DNA from: Actinokineospora auranticolor
GTDB lineage: Bacteria > Actinomycetota > Actinomycetes > Mycobacteriales > Pseudonocardiaceae
Assembly: GCF_002934265.1 (NCBI RefSeq)
Contig: NZ_PTIX01000027.1
Span: 1 to 64,000 of the forward strand
Direction: 5' to 3'
DNA: 64,000 nucleotides
This document shows, one piece after another, positions 48,208 to 58,300 of this stretch; within the stretch, counting starts at the first letter, position 1; the number at the start of each line of letters is the position of its first letter. Under the pieces are notes generated by a model. It did no database searches. It was not told the origin of the DNA and saw nothing but the letters and a program-made list of their open reading frames with translations. The position numbers and the translations under genes are program-made.

Positions 48208-49702
48208 ATCGCCCACCCTTGCCTGCGGGGTGAATGACAACAGCGTGCAGCGCGAGCCGCAAAAAAGCCCGCTTCTGCGACAGGTCCAGCGCCACATCGG
48301 GGTCATCCGCAAACCACCGTTCTCGAATGTTCGCCGTGGTCGTCAGCGCCTGCTGCCCCGAGAGTACAAACTTTCGCTGCTCTCCTCTGAGGCGGTCGAT
48401 CTCGACTTCAAGAGAGCGCACGGTCTCAAAGAAGAACCCGTCCGAGATTCCTCCAGACGCGTACTGCGTCTTTAGCGCGGACAGCCGCCTATACCTGTCG
48501 TCTAGTTGTTCCTGCCCTTCCCACTCAACATCCGTGACGTCAAACGCGGTAACCTCCTCAAGTTTGGCGAGCACGGCTTCCGTGACGAACTCATCGACCG
48601 CCGGCCCTTGGCGAGCGGTCCCCGCGCACCCTCCGTTGCACCTTGGCTGACATGAATAGTTGTGCCAAGAGTGCTTGGGTACCCAGGTGATCCGGTGACG
48701 TGTAAGGCAAAGCGACCCGTCGGCCTTGGGCTTGCCGCACCGCGCTAGGCCGGTAAGCAGGTACTTGGGTTCACGCAGGCCCAACTCTCCTGCCGTCTCA
48801 CCACTAGGTCCGACAACCTTTCCCCGTCGAGCCTTGAAAATCGCGTCGATCTTCTTCCATTCTGCGGGGGTGACCAGCGCATCCCACTCCCCAACGATCG
48901 GGTTGCCCTTTTCGTCACACACAAGCTGGCCGTTGATGCTGCGATACCCGCAGATCCGAGGATTCTTCAGCACAAGCGCCAAGGTCTGCTGCTTGAATTG
49001 ATTGCCCTCGGTCGTAAGGATTCCCTTCCTGCGCCATTCCAAGGTGATGGAAGCTGTTGAGCGGCCAGCAATGAAGTCTTTCGCAGCCTTATTGATAGCG
49101 CGACCGTTCACCGGATGCGCCGTGATCTTATCTTCGAGCCATCCAAACCGAGGCTTGCCACGGGGGACCTTACCCTCCGCTGCGCGGCGGCGGTGGTTGT
49201 TGCGCGCTCGCTTGCGCATCCTTCTCGACTCGGCCTTGGAGATCACAGCCCCCATGAGACCCATGGTTTCCACGTCGTCCGAGTAGAGGTCTTTCTTGCC
49301 TTGTTCATCCGCATAGACGCGACCATCATCCAAGGTGAACTCTTCAACGAATCGCTCGTAATCACCCGGACGCCGGATAAGTCGGTCCTCATGAACAACG
49401 ATCACGCCTCGGATCTCAACGCCTTCTGTAGTCCTGCCGCGACGGAGCGCTACTAGCATCGTCTCGAAGTCTTTGCGCACAACGTTGGGCTTGCTGGCGG
49501 ATCGGTCGTTGTCCTCGTACTCGTAGACGACGATCCAACCGTACTTCCTGGCGTTCACCCTGTTGTCGCGATGCTGGTCCTTGACTCCGTGGCGGTCCTT
49601 CTCGTCATCCTTGCTGATCCGCGCGTACCCAGCGACCGGGATGAGTAACCCGGCCTTGATCATGTCCAACTCTTCGTCGGTCAGTGTGACGGTATTTCCC
49701 AT
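48140..49702 (-). CDS. int: large serine integrase, 520 aa
   Basis: Integrates the phage genome. N-terminal resolvase domain with the catalytic Ser in 'GYARISKDDEKDRHGVKDQH', 'DNDRSAS' and 'VIVVHEDRLIRRPGDYERF'; recombinase domain from about 180 ('RGKPRFGWLED', 'GILTTEGNQFKQQTLALVLKNPRICGYRSING'); zinc-ribbon at about 315-365 ('LARCGKPK', 'YSCQPRCNGGCAGTA'); coiled-coil region near the end. The ATG at 49702 is 14 bases from the attR core, so integration leaves the gene next to the attachment site. Opposite in direction to the late genes. Confidence 0.93.
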   Translation of the reverse strand: MGNTVTLTDEELDMIKAGLLIPVAGYARISKDDEKDRHGVKDQHRDNRVNARKYGWIVVYEYEDNDRSASKPNVVRKDFETMLVALRRGRTTEGVEIRGVIVVHEDRLIRRPGDYERFVEEFTLDDGRVYADEQGKKDLYSDDVETMGLMGAVISKAESRRMRKRARNNHRRRAAEGKVPRGKPRFGWLEDKITAHPVNGRAINKAAKDFIAGRSTASITLEWRRKGILTTEGNQFKQQTLALVLKNPRICGYRSINGQLVCDEKGNPIVGEWDALVTPAEWKKIDAIFKARRGKVVGPSGETAGELGLREPKYLLTGLARCGKPKADGSLCLTRHRITWVPKHSWHNYSCQPRCNGGCAGTARQGPAVDEFVTEAVLAKLEEVTAFDVTDVEWEGQEQLDDRYRRLSALKTQYASGGISDGFFFETVRSLEVEIDRLRGEQRKFVLSGQQALTTTANIRERWFADDPDVALDLSQKRAFLRLALHAVVIHPAGKGGRFNPDLLELRWRKEIQVPSLAAA

Positions 49703-49714
49703 AGAACACTTCTA

Positions 49715-49885
49715 TCACCTGGTGTAGACGAAGTACCTGGTCTCGCCCCCGGTCGGGCGCAGCAGCTCGAAGCCGAGGAAGCCGGGCTCGCCCTCCACGG
49801 CACCGAGGCGCGCGGCGAAGCGCCGCTCCAGCTCTGGGCCCGCGCCCTCGGGGACCTCGATCGCGTTGATCTTCACGACAGCCAT
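49715..49885 (-). pseudogene. 5' half of host ABM gene, cut at attR
   Basis: Encodes the N-terminal 56 residues ('MAVVKINAIEVPEGAG' to 'YFVYTR') and stops at a TGA formed by the core TG plus a phage A, followed by TAG, so the truncated product is cleanly ended. The start ATG (49885) lies nine bases after the aminopeptidase stop, showing that the two genes were one operon. Its 3' half is at 10,925-11,065. Confidence 0.87.
49716..49717. other. attR crossover core (CA on +)
   Basis: Right junction: TCTAT-CA-CCTGGTGTAGACG on plus. Outside sequence is host ABM, inside is phage next to the integrase start. Shared only as the dinucleotide with attL. Confidence 0.85.
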
Positions 49886-49894
49886 GCCGCCAGG

Positions 49895-51349
49895 TTACTT
49901 GCGCAGCGTGCCCGGGTAGCGGAACTGGTCGGCCGGTTTGCCCGGTTGGTGGAACCACGCGTCGAGGAACGGGGTCAGGTCCTGCTCGGCGATGCGGTTG
50001 ACCATGGCCTCGAAATCCGCCCAGCCCGCGTTGCCGTCGCGGTGGGTGGCGGCCCACTCGCGCAGCAGGCGGGTGAACTTCTCCTCGCCCAGCTGCCTGC
50101 GCAGCGCGTGCACGGCCAGCTGGCCCTTGTCGTAGACGGCGGTGAACTCGTTGCCGGGTCCCATGTCGACCAGCGGGCGGTTCCAGAACGGGTCCTTGGC
50201 GCGGGTCGCGACGGCGCGGAAGCGGTCGTCGAGGTTCGTGCCGTTGTGCTCCAGCCACAGCCACTGCGCGTACGAGGCCAGGCACTCGTTGAGGCAGATG
50301 TCGGACCAGCGGGTCAGGGACACGCTGTCGCCGAACCACTGGTGGGCCTGCTCGTGCACGATGACGTCCAGCTCGGCCCACTGCGCGTAGATCGGGCGGG
50401 TCTGGGTCTCCAGGGAGAAGCCGATGCTCTCGTTGACGAAGATGCCGCCCGCCGCGCTCTGCGGGTACGGGCCGAACCAGGTCGACAGGAACGCCAGCAC
50501 CTCGGGCAGCCGGGCCTCGATCTGCTTCTTGCCCTCCGCGCCCGGTGCGTAGGCGTCGACCACCGGGGTGCCGTCGGGCAGTTGGGAGCGCTCGATGGTC
50601 CACTTGTCGATGCCGACCGTGGTCAGGTACGGCGCGACGCGGGTGGGCTCCTCCCAGGTGAACGTCGTCCACCCGCCGCTCGACGACGGCGGCTGCTCGC
50701 GGCCGTTCGAGATCACGCTCCAGCCGTCCGGCACCCGGGCGGTCAGCCGGAAAGTGGCCTTGTCCAGGGGGTGATCGTTGACCGGGTACCAGGAGCTGGC
50801 CGAGTGCGGCTCCCCGGCGGCGAACGCGCCACCCGACTTGGCGATCTGCCAGCCGCTCGGGCCCAGCGCCGCGTCGCCGCGGGCCGTGGGTTCGCCCGCG
50901 TAGGTCACGCGGGTGCGGAACCGCGCGCCGGACCGCACGACCGCGGCCGGGGTGATCACCAGCTCGCGATCGCCCGTGCGGGTGAACTCCGCCGGGGCGC
51001 CGTCGACCTCCACAGCGGACACGACCAGGCCGGAGAGGTCGAGGTTGTACTGGCTCAGGTCCGCCGACGCCGTGGCCGTCACCGTCGTGTCGCCGTCGAG
51101 GTGCTTGGTGGCGGGGTCGTAGGAGATGCCGACGTCGTAGGCGAGGACGTCGTAGCCGCCGTTGCCGTCGTCCGGGTAGTACGGGTCGCCGATCCCCGCC
51201 GCGCCGGCCACCGAGATCGGCGACTGCGCCGGGGACTTCCCCGGCGACCCGCCCGGGGCCTCCTTGGGCGTCCCCGGCTCCGCGGTGTCCGTGCAGGCGG
51301 TGAACGCCAACGCGGCCACCAGCACGAGTACGACTCGGACGCGGGGCAT
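49895..51349 (-). CDS. M1-family aminopeptidase lipoprotein, 484 aa
   Basis: Zinc metallopeptidase: 'VIVHEQAHQWFGDSVSLTRWSDICLNECLASYAQW' contains the HExxH-x18-E zinc site. The GxMEN exopeptidase motif is altered to 'GGIFVNESIGF'. The N-terminus has a lipoprotein signal ending 'LAFTACTDT', so the enzyme is anchored outside the membrane. ATG at 51349. First gene of the operon that originally continued into ABM and the sirtuin. Confidence 0.87.
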   Translation of the reverse strand: MPRVRVVLVLVAALAFTACTDTAEPGTPKEAPGGSPGKSPAQSPISVAGAAGIGDPYYPDDGNGGYDVLAYDVGISYDPATKHLDGDTTVTATASADLSQYNLDLSGLVVSAVEVDGAPAEFTRTGDRELVITPAAVVRSGARFRTRVTYAGEPTARGDAALGPSGWQIAKSGGAFAAGEPHSASSWYPVNDHPLDKATFRLTARVPDGWSVISNGREQPPSSSGGWTTFTWEEPTRVAPYLTTVGIDKWTIERSQLPDGTPVVDAYAPGAEGKKQIEARLPEVLAFLSTWFGPYPQSAAGGIFVNESIGFSLETQTRPIYAQWAELDVIVHEQAHQWFGDSVSLTRWSDICLNECLASYAQWLWLEHNGTNLDDRFRAVATRAKDPFWNRPLVDMGPGNEFTAVYDKGQLAVHALRRQLGEEKFTRLLREWAATHRDGNAGWADFEAMVNRIAEQDLTPFLDAWFHQPGKPADQFRYPGTLRK

Positions 51350-51436
51350 CGCGGCACTCCAGACGGCTCGGGGGTTCGCCAGACCATCATGGCGGCTGGG
51401 CCGTACCGCCGCTGTTGGCTCGGGCAAACTCGCCCC

Positions 51437-52189
51437 ATGCCGCACCTGACCCACTTCGGCGGGGACGGACCGCCGATCCTGCTGCTGCACGCCCTGATGG
51501 GCCGGGCGAGCACGTGGTGGCCGGTCGCCCCCTGGCTCACCGCCTACGGCCGCGCCGTCGGCTTCGACGCGCGCGGCCACGGCCGCAGCCCCCACCGCGG
51601 CGGGACCTGGCGCACCCCGGACTTCGTCGCCGACGCCGCCGCGGCGGCCCGCGGGTTCGCCGAGCCGACCGTCGTCATCGGACATTCCATGGGCGGCCTG
51701 CACGCCCTGGCCCTGGCCGCCGACCACCCGGACCTCGTGCGCGGAATCGTCATCGAGGACACGGGCGTCGACTTGCGCGGACGCACGGTCGAAGACTGGC
51801 GCGCGCTATTCGACGCGTGGCCGGTGCCATTCCCGTCACTACGACACGTGCGCGAGTTCTTCGGCCCAGCCGGGGACTACTTCGCGGAGTGCGTGGAGGA
51901 ACGGGAGGACGGCTACCACTTCCTCGCGCCGCCGCAGGAGTTGTTCGGCATCGCCCAGGAGTGGGGCGAGCGGTCCTATTGGGACGTGGTGGACCGGGTG
52001 CGGTGCCCGGTCCTGGTGGTGGAAGCCGAGCACACGGTGATGCCCGCCGGGCAGCAGGCGGAGATCGCCCGGCGCACCGGCGGGACGCACGTGGTGGTCC
52101 CGGGCAGCGGCCACCTCGTGCACGAATCGGCGGAAAGCGGATATCGGGGCGCGGTGGAGGCATTCCTGTCGGCGCTGTTGGGCCGTTGA
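51437..52189 (+). CDS. alpha/beta hydrolase, 250 aa
   Basis: Nucleophile elbow 'VIGHSMGGLHALAL' (Ser near 78), oxyanion 'LLLHALMG', acid in 'VLVVEAEHTVMP', and final His in 'VPGSGHLVHES'. Complete canonical triad. ATG at 51437, divergent from the aminopeptidase; substrate unknown. The following 178 bases to the next gene hold nothing I recognise. Confidence 0.87.
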   Translation: MPHLTHFGGDGPPILLLHALMGRASTWWPVAPWLTAYGRAVGFDARGHGRSPHRGGTWRTPDFVADAAAAARGFAEPTVVIGHSMGGLHALALAADHPDLVRGIVIEDTGVDLRGRTVEDWRALFDAWPVPFPSLRHVREFFGPAGDYFAECVEEREDGYHFLAPPQELFGIAQEWGERSYWDVVDRVRCPVLVVEAEHTVMPAGQQAEIARRTGGTHVVVPGSGHLVHESAESGYRGAVEAFLSALLGR

Positions 52190-52367
52190 CGAAAAGGCGC
52201 CGGCGGTACCGTTGCGGGTATGGACACAGCCGCCTGACAGGGACCTCCCAGGGAAGTGCTGGGCCATCCCGCGCCGATCCGGCAATTCGCCACCCGGACG
52301 AATCACACAGTGGACGGAAGTGCCGTTGCGCGCGCGGCGGAATCGGCCGCGCCGTATTGGCCGTGAC

Positions 52368-53399
52368 CTAGTCCGGTAGGGCGACCTCGGCGAAGAGGGC
52401 GTTGTGGTCGCTGCCCGGCAGGTCGTACACGGCGGCGTTGGGGACGGCGATCCGGCGGTCCACGAGGATGTGGTCGATGGTGACCGGCGGTCCGAAGTCG
52501 CTGAGCGACGACCAGGTGGGCCGCATCCCCTCCCCCGCCTTCTCCGCCCCGTCGTCGTAGCCGCGGGCCATGAAGGACGTCAGGGCGTTGTGGTCGAGGG
52601 TCGCGTTGAAGTCGCCCGCCAGGATGCGGGGGCGGCCGTCCGAGTCCGGGTTGGGCAGGGACGCCAGTTCGCGCTGCCACGTCTTCCGGTCGGTGTCGCT
52701 GTTGACCGGCGGCACGATGTGGACCGCCACGACCTCGATGTCGACCGGCCCGGAGAGGTCCAGCACCGCCGCCGGGTTCTCCAGCACCGTGTTCTCCACC
52801 AGCACGATCTGTCGCAAAGGGACCTTCGCCAGGATCCCGCTGCCGCTCGCCCCGCCCATGGGCCGCACCACGCGGTAGGGCAGCAGTCTGTCCACTCCGG
52901 CCGCGTCGAGGGCGTCGAGGGCGGCCGGGGTCAGTTCCTGCAAGAAGAGGACCTCGGTCCGGGTGTCACGCACCAGGTTGACCAGGGTCTGCGGATCCGC
53001 CTTGCCCAGCATCAGGTTGGCGGTCAACACCCGCAGGTGCTGCCCCTGCGGCATCGGGTCGCCGTCCGGGAGGATCCGGGGCAGCAGCAGGACACCGAGG
53101 GACAACGACGCGACCAGGCCGATCAGGGTCAGGGACCGGCGGCGCAGCAGCAGGCAGACCAGGGTCACCAGCAGGCCGAAGCCCGCCGCGTACGGGGTCA
53201 GCGACAGCGCGGCCACGGTCAGGTTGTTGCCGTCGATCCCACCCAATCGGAGGACCCCGAGCGCCAGTACCGGGAGCAGCAGGAACGCCAGGAACACAGT
53301 CACGCCGCGGCGGCGCCGGGGCTTGCCCGGCTGCTCCTGCGCCTGGTCCTCGTAGGCGATCGTCGACTCAGCCACGCCGTTCGTTCCCCCGCTGGTCAT
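52368..53399 (-). CDS. membrane endonuclease/exonuclease/phosphatase-family protein, 343 aa
   Basis: About three transmembrane helices in the first 120 residues ('GVTVFLAFLLLPVLALGVL', 'LTPYAAGFGLLVTLVCLLL', 'LTLIGLVASLSLGVLLL'), then an EEP fold: 'LRVLTANLMLGKADPQTLVNLV', 'TEVLFLQELTP', 'RILAGDFNATLDH', 'TIDHILVDRRI' and 'GSDHNALFAEVAL'. The catalytic Glu, Asp-Phe-Asn and Ser-Asp-His are present. A cell-surface nuclease or phosphoesterase is likely. Confidence 0.82.
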   Translation of the reverse strand: MTSGGTNGVAESTIAYEDQAQEQPGKPRRRRGVTVFLAFLLLPVLALGVLRLGGIDGNNLTVAALSLTPYAAGFGLLVTLVCLLLRRRSLTLIGLVASLSLGVLLLPRILPDGDPMPQGQHLRVLTANLMLGKADPQTLVNLVRDTRTEVLFLQELTPAALDALDAAGVDRLLPYRVVRPMGGASGSGILAKVPLRQIVLVENTVLENPAAVLDLSGPVDIEVVAVHIVPPVNSDTDRKTWQRELASLPNPDSDGRPRILAGDFNATLDHNALTSFMARGYDDGAEKAGEGMRPTWSSLSDFGPPVTIDHILVDRRIAVPNAAVYDLPGSDHNALFAEVALPD

Positions 53400-53540
53400 C
53401 GGCCATGGTCACAGGATGCCTGACATCGCTGTCGGCCGTCGGGCAACGCCTGTCAACCGCCGTCCGGGGCTGACAGCGGGCTGTGCTGGTGCTGACAGCG
53501 CGCCGCGCGAACCTCGGTACCGAACAAGGAGGGGGCGAAG

Positions 53541-54500
53541 ATGTCCTACGCAATCGAGGCCGAGGGGCTGGTCAAGCGCTTCGGATCCACGGTCGCCCTG
53601 AACGGGGTCGACCTCGCCGTCCCGACCGGCAAGGTGCTGGGGGTCCTCGGACCCAACGGGGCGGGCAAGACCACGGCCGTGCGGGTGCTGGCCACCCTGC
53701 TGCGCGCCGACGAGGGGTGGGCGCGCGTCGGGGGGTACGACGTGGCCACCCAGCAGAACTCCGTGCGCAGCCTGATCGGGCTCACCGGCCAGTACGCGTC
53801 GATCGACGAGGACCTGTCCGGCACCGAGAACCTGGTGCTGCTGGGCAAGCTGCTCGGCCTGTCCAAGGCGAACGCCAAGGCGCGGGCCGCCGAGCTGCTG
53901 GCGAAGTTCGAGCTGACCGACGCCGCGGGCCGGGCCATCAAGACCTACTCCGGCGGCATGCGCCGCCGCGCGGACCTCGCGGCCAGCCTGGTCGGCAGGC
54001 CCGACGTGCTGTACTTGGACGAGCCGACCACCGGCCTCGACCCGCACAGCCGCAACGAGGTGTGGTCCACGGTGCGCGGCCTGGTCGACGACGGCGTGAC
54101 CGTGCTGCTGACCACCCAGTACCTCGAAGAGGCCGACCAGCTGGCCGACCTGATCACCGTGATCGACCACGGCAAGGTCATCGCCTCGGGCTCCCCGCAC
54201 GAGCTCAAGCGCCGCACCGGCGGCCAGAGCCTGCAGGTCCGGCCCACCGTGGCCGCCGACACCGCCGCGGTCGCCACCATCCTGCGCGACCTGACCGGCA
54301 CCGAGCCGCAGGTCGACGCGGACGCGGGCCTGCTGTCCACCGCCGTGGACAACCCGCTGCTGCTCTCCGCGCTGGTGCGCAAGCTCGACGAGGCGGGCAT
54401 CACCGCCGACGAGCTCGGTCTGCGCCTGCCCAGCCTCGACGAGGTGTTCCTGTCCCTCACCGGGCGCACCACCCCGATCCCCGAAGGGAGCCCGGCATGA
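53541..54500 (+). CDS. DrrA-type ABC exporter ATPase, 319 aa
   Basis: Walker A 'GPNGAGKTTAVRVLATLL', signature 'YSGGMRRRADLAASLVG', Walker B 'VLYLDEPTTGLDPHSRNEVW', and a C-terminal DrrA-type domain ('LDEVFLSLTG'). ATG with AAGGAGG upstream. Couples by ATGA to the permease. Drug or lipid export at the membrane is the usual role. Confidence 0.9.
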   Translation: MSYAIEAEGLVKRFGSTVALNGVDLAVPTGKVLGVLGPNGAGKTTAVRVLATLLRADEGWARVGGYDVATQQNSVRSLIGLTGQYASIDEDLSGTENLVLLGKLLGLSKANAKARAAELLAKFELTDAAGRAIKTYSGGMRRRADLAASLVGRPDVLYLDEPTTGLDPHSRNEVWSTVRGLVDDGVTVLLTTQYLEEADQLADLITVIDHGKVIASGSPHELKRRTGGQSLQVRPTVAADTAAVATILRDLTGTEPQVDADAGLLSTAVDNPLLLSALVRKLDEAGITADELGLRLPSLDEVFLSLTGRTTPIPEGSPA

Positions 54501-55300
54501 CCGCCGCCGTCCTGCCCCGGCCAACGGCCACCGTCGGCCTTTCCGAGACCCTGCGCCACAGCTTCGCGCTCGCGGGCCGCGCGGTCACCAAGGTCCGCAA
54601 GAACCCCGAGTCGCTGCTGGACGTCACGCTCCAGCCGATCATCTTCCTGGTGCTGTTCGTCTACCTCTTCGGCGGCGCCGTCGGCGGCAGCACCGACGCC
54701 TACCTGCAGGTGCTGCTGCCCGGCCTGATGGTGCAGAACATCGTCTTCGCCAGCCTCGGCACCGGCATGGCGCTCAACACCGACATCACCAAGGGCATGT
54801 TCGACCGGTTCCGCAGCATGCCGATCGCCCGGTCGGCGCCGCTGATCGGCGCGGTGCTCGGCGACATCGTGCGGTTCGTGGTCACGCTGACCGTGCTGTT
54901 CGTGTTCGCCACGATCATGGGCTTCCGGGTGCAGACCGACCCGGGCCGCTTCCTGATCGCGGTCGTGCTGCTGATCGCCTTCGGCCTGTGCCTGTGCTGG
55001 GTGTCGGTCTGGGTGGGCATGCTGGTCAAGAGCCCGCAGGCGGTGCCCGGCACGCTGGTGGCCTTCATGTTCCCGCTGACCTTCGGCAGCAACGCCTTCG
55101 TGCCCGCCGACACCCTGCCGGGCTGGCTCAAGGCCTGGGTCGACATCAACCCGGTCACCCACCTCACCGACGCGGGCCGCGGCCTGCTGCTCGGCGGCGA
55201 GTGGGTCGGCTCCGCGGCCATCGCGTTCGCGTGGGCGATCGGCATCGCCGCGGTGTTCCTGCCGCTGGCCCTGCGCGGCTACCGCAAGCGCCTCGGCTGA
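54497..55300 (+). CDS. DrrB-type ABC exporter permease, 267 aa
   Basis: ABC-2 type membrane protein with six hydrophobic segments and the family pattern 'LQPIIFLVLFVYLFGGAVGGS', 'YLQVLLPGLMVQNIVFASLGTGMALNTDITKGMFDRFRSMPI', 'NPVTHLTDAGRGLLLGG'. Overlaps the ATPase gene by four bases. The pair exports an unknown, probably hydrophobic, compound. Confidence 0.9.
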   Translation: MTAAVLPRPTATVGLSETLRHSFALAGRAVTKVRKNPESLLDVTLQPIIFLVLFVYLFGGAVGGSTDAYLQVLLPGLMVQNIVFASLGTGMALNTDITKGMFDRFRSMPIARSAPLIGAVLGDIVRFVVTLTVLFVFATIMGFRVQTDPGRFLIAVVLLIAFGLCLCWVSVWVGMLVKSPQAVPGTLVAFMFPLTFGSNAFVPADTLPGWLKAWVDINPVTHLTDAGRGLLLGGEWVGSAAIAFAWAIGIAAVFLPLALRGYRKRLG

Positions 55301-55316
55301 CCCACCTCCAGGGGGA

Positions 55317-55361
55317 GCCGACGGCCCCGTCCACCCGCACCGGGTGGACGGGGCCGTCGGC
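55317..55361. terminator. 20-bp perfect hairpin between convergent genes
   Basis: Arms 55317-55336 and 55342-55361 are perfectly complementary with a 5-base loop, lying between the exporter operon and the convergent AfsR-like gene. A bidirectional terminator. Confidence 0.8.
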
Positions 55362-55364
55362 GTC

Positions 55365-58300
55365 TCAGCGCCCCAGGACCCGCTTGAGCTCCTCGAACGC
55401 GGCGGCCTGCCCCAGCGCCAAGCCGGACTCGTAGCCCGCGACCCGGCCGTCGACCCCGAGCACCTCGTCCAGTTTGGCGCGCAGCTCGGCCAGCTCCGGG
55501 CTGCCCAGGTCGGGCTCGCCGCGCACGGCGGCGGCGACCCCGAGCATCCGGGCGGCGGCGACCGCGTCGCCCCGGCCCGCCAGGACCAGCGCGGCCACCT
55601 CGCCGATGGCCCCGAAGTGCGGCATGTCCGGGATGTCGGCCAGCCCGTCGAGCGCCTCGCCCATCGCGGCGAAGGCGGCGTCGTGGTCGCCCGCCGCCTG
55701 GGCCAGCTGGGCGCGGACGGTGCCGAACATCGACTGCCAGTGCCCGTTGTGCCCGGGCGCGTCGCGCAGCCACCGGTCGGCGACGGCGAAGTGCTCGCGC
55801 GCGGCGGCCAGGTTGCCGCGCAGCCGCTCGGCGGTCGCCAGCCAGGCCAGCAGCAGCGCCTGGGTCTCCTCGCTGCCGCGCTCGCGGGCCAGCGCCAGCG
55901 CGGACTCCAGGGTCCGCACCGCCAGGTCCACGTCACCCGCGCGGCCCTGCTGGATCGCCAGCCTGCCCATCAACCCCGGCAGCTCGTCGGCCGCGCCCAG
56001 CTCCGCGACCAGCCGCACCGCCTCCTCGGTGGCCGCGACCGCGCCGGTCAGGTCGCCCCGCAGCGCCCGCCGCTCGGACACCTGGCCGATCGCCATCGCC
56101 TGGCCCCAGCGGTCGCCCAGCTCGCGGAACAGCACCAGCGCCAGCTCGGCGTCGGCCTCCGCCTCGGCCAGGTCGCCCTGGTTCTCCAGGAGGAACGCGC
56201 TGCCCAGCCGGGCCAGCCCGCGCACCCACGGGTCCGGGTGCTCGGCGCTGCGCCGCAGCCCGGCCAGCGCCTCGTCGACCGCGCCGCTGAACGCGGCCAG
56301 CATCGGCTCCAGCATCGCCATGATCGGGTAGTGCGCGATGGCGTCGGTGTCGACCAGCTCCTTGCGCACCTCCCGGATGACCTCGCGGTCCGGCAGGCCG
56401 CCCCCGGCGTGCGCGAACACGGCCAGCGCGCGCAGGGCGGCCCGGGCGTGCGCGGGGGCCGGGCCTGCGACCTCGACCACCTCGGCGATCATGTTCATGG
56501 CCTCGCGGTGGCTGCCGCTGACCATCCAGAACCAGCCGGAGCTGACCGCGAGCCGGTGCGCGACGTCCGCGTCGCGCGCGGCGATGGCGTAGCGCAGGGC
56601 GGCGAGCAGGTTCTCGTGGTCGGCCAGCAGCCGGGCCAGCCACCGCACCTGCTCCGCGCCGCGCAGGTACGGCTCGGCCTCGGCCAGCAGGTCGAGGAAG
56701 TACGCGCAGTAGCCCGCCCGCACCCGGTCGCCGTCGCCGTACTCGGTCAGCCGCTCGGCCGCGTAGGCGCGGACGGTCTCCAGCATCCGGTACCGGACCC
56801 GGCCGTCGCGGCCCTCGTCGGCCACCACGATCGACTTCTCCACCAGCGTGGCCAGCACGTAGACCACGTCCTCGGCGGGCAGCGACTCGCCGTCCTCGGC
56901 GGCCACCGCGGTGATCGCGGCCAGGTCGGCGGGGGCCGGGAACACCGACAGTCGGGTGGCCACCAGCCGCTCCGGCTTCTCCAGCAGGTCCCAGCTCCAC
57001 TCGACCACCGCGCGCAGCGTGCGGTGCCGGGGCAGGGCGGTGCGGTTGCCGCCGGTGAGCAGCCGGAAGCGGTCGTCGAGCCGCTCGGCGACCTGGCCGA
57101 CGGTCATCGACCGCAGCCGGGCGGCGGCCAGCTCCAGGGCCAGCGGCAGCCCGTCGAGCCTGCGGCAGATCTCGCCGACGGCACCCGCGTTGGCGGCGTC
57201 GACCTCGAAGCCGGGGCTGGCCGAGCGGGCCCGGTCGGTGAACAGCCGCACCGCGTCCGCGGCGGCGACCTCGCCCGCCTCGGCGTTCTCCGCGGGCAGG
57301 CCGAGCGGGCCCAGCGGGTAGACGACCTCGCCGGTGATGGCCAGCGGCTCGCGGCTGGTGGCCAGCACCCGCAGCCGGGGGCAGCCCGCGAGCAGCAGGT
57401 CGGCGAGCAGGGCGGCGGCGGTGATCAGGTGCTCGCAGTTGTCCAGCACCAGCACGCCGCGCTGGCCGCCCAGCACCTCCACCAGCCGGTCGACGCCGGT
57501 GCTGGGCCGCGGCCCGGTGGCGGTGTGGTTCTCCATCAGCCGGATCTCGCGGACGCCGAGCGCGGACAGCGTCGCGACCGGCACGTCCTCGGCGGAGCGC
57601 ACACCGGCCAGCTCGACGAACCAGGTGACCTCGTCGAGCCCGGCCACGACCTCGCGCGACAGCCGGGTCTTGCCCGCGCCACCCGGGCCGACCAGGGTGA
57701 CCAGCCGGGCCTCCCCGAGGCTGCGGGTCACCTCGCGCAGCTCGGCGTGGCGGCCGACGAAGCTGGTCAGCGCGGCGTTCACGGCCCGGCGCGGGGCCGG
57801 TGCGGGCTCGATGTCGCCGCGCAGCACGGCGAGGTGCAGGTCGCGGAGTTCGGGGGACGGCTCGACGCCGAGCTGGTCGTCGAGCACCTGGCGGACGCGC
57901 TCGTACGCGGCGAGCGCGTCGGCCTGCCTGCCCGCGAGAAACAGCGCGCGCACGAGCAGCGCGGACAGCCGCTCCCGCAGCGGGTGCTCGGCGACCAGGG
58001 TGCGCAGCTCGGGGATGACCTCGACGTGCCTGCCCGCGCGGACGTCGGACTCCAGCAGGTCCTCGACGGCGGCGGCCTTGAGCTCGGCCAGGCGGTCGAT
58101 GGCGGCGGCCGCGAACGGGGCGTCCTCGGTGCCCGACAGCGGCGGCCCCTGCCAGAGCGCGAGCGCCGCGCGCAGCGTCTTGGCGGCCTCGGGGAAGCGG
58201 CCGTCCCGCAGCGCGGCGCGGCCCTCGGCGGCGAGGCGTTCGAAGCGGTGCGCGTCGACGTCGTCGGGGTCGAGGACCAGCCGGTAGCCGGCGGGGTGGG

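Larger units (their letters stand above)
11064..49717. mobile_element. integrated siphovirus prophage, about 38.65 kb
   Basis: Bounded by the split ABM gene and serine-integrase junctions. Contains lysogeny regulators, an early operon, HNH, terminase, portal, MuF-like protein, scaffold, HK97-type capsid, connectors, tail chaperones, tape measure, minor tail proteins, endolysin, holin and integrase in canonical siphovirus order. All structural modules look intact, so it may be inducible. Accessory insertions (JmjC/peptide cassette, five-cassette array, modification genes, glycosyltransferase, Schlafen-like gene) are described separately. Confidence 0.92.

Noticed and set aside
47990-48240. Possible attP-like direct repeat near the integrase 3' end
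   Set aside because: The junction sequences place attP next to the integrase 5' end at 49,716; no matching repeat is seen near 48,000.
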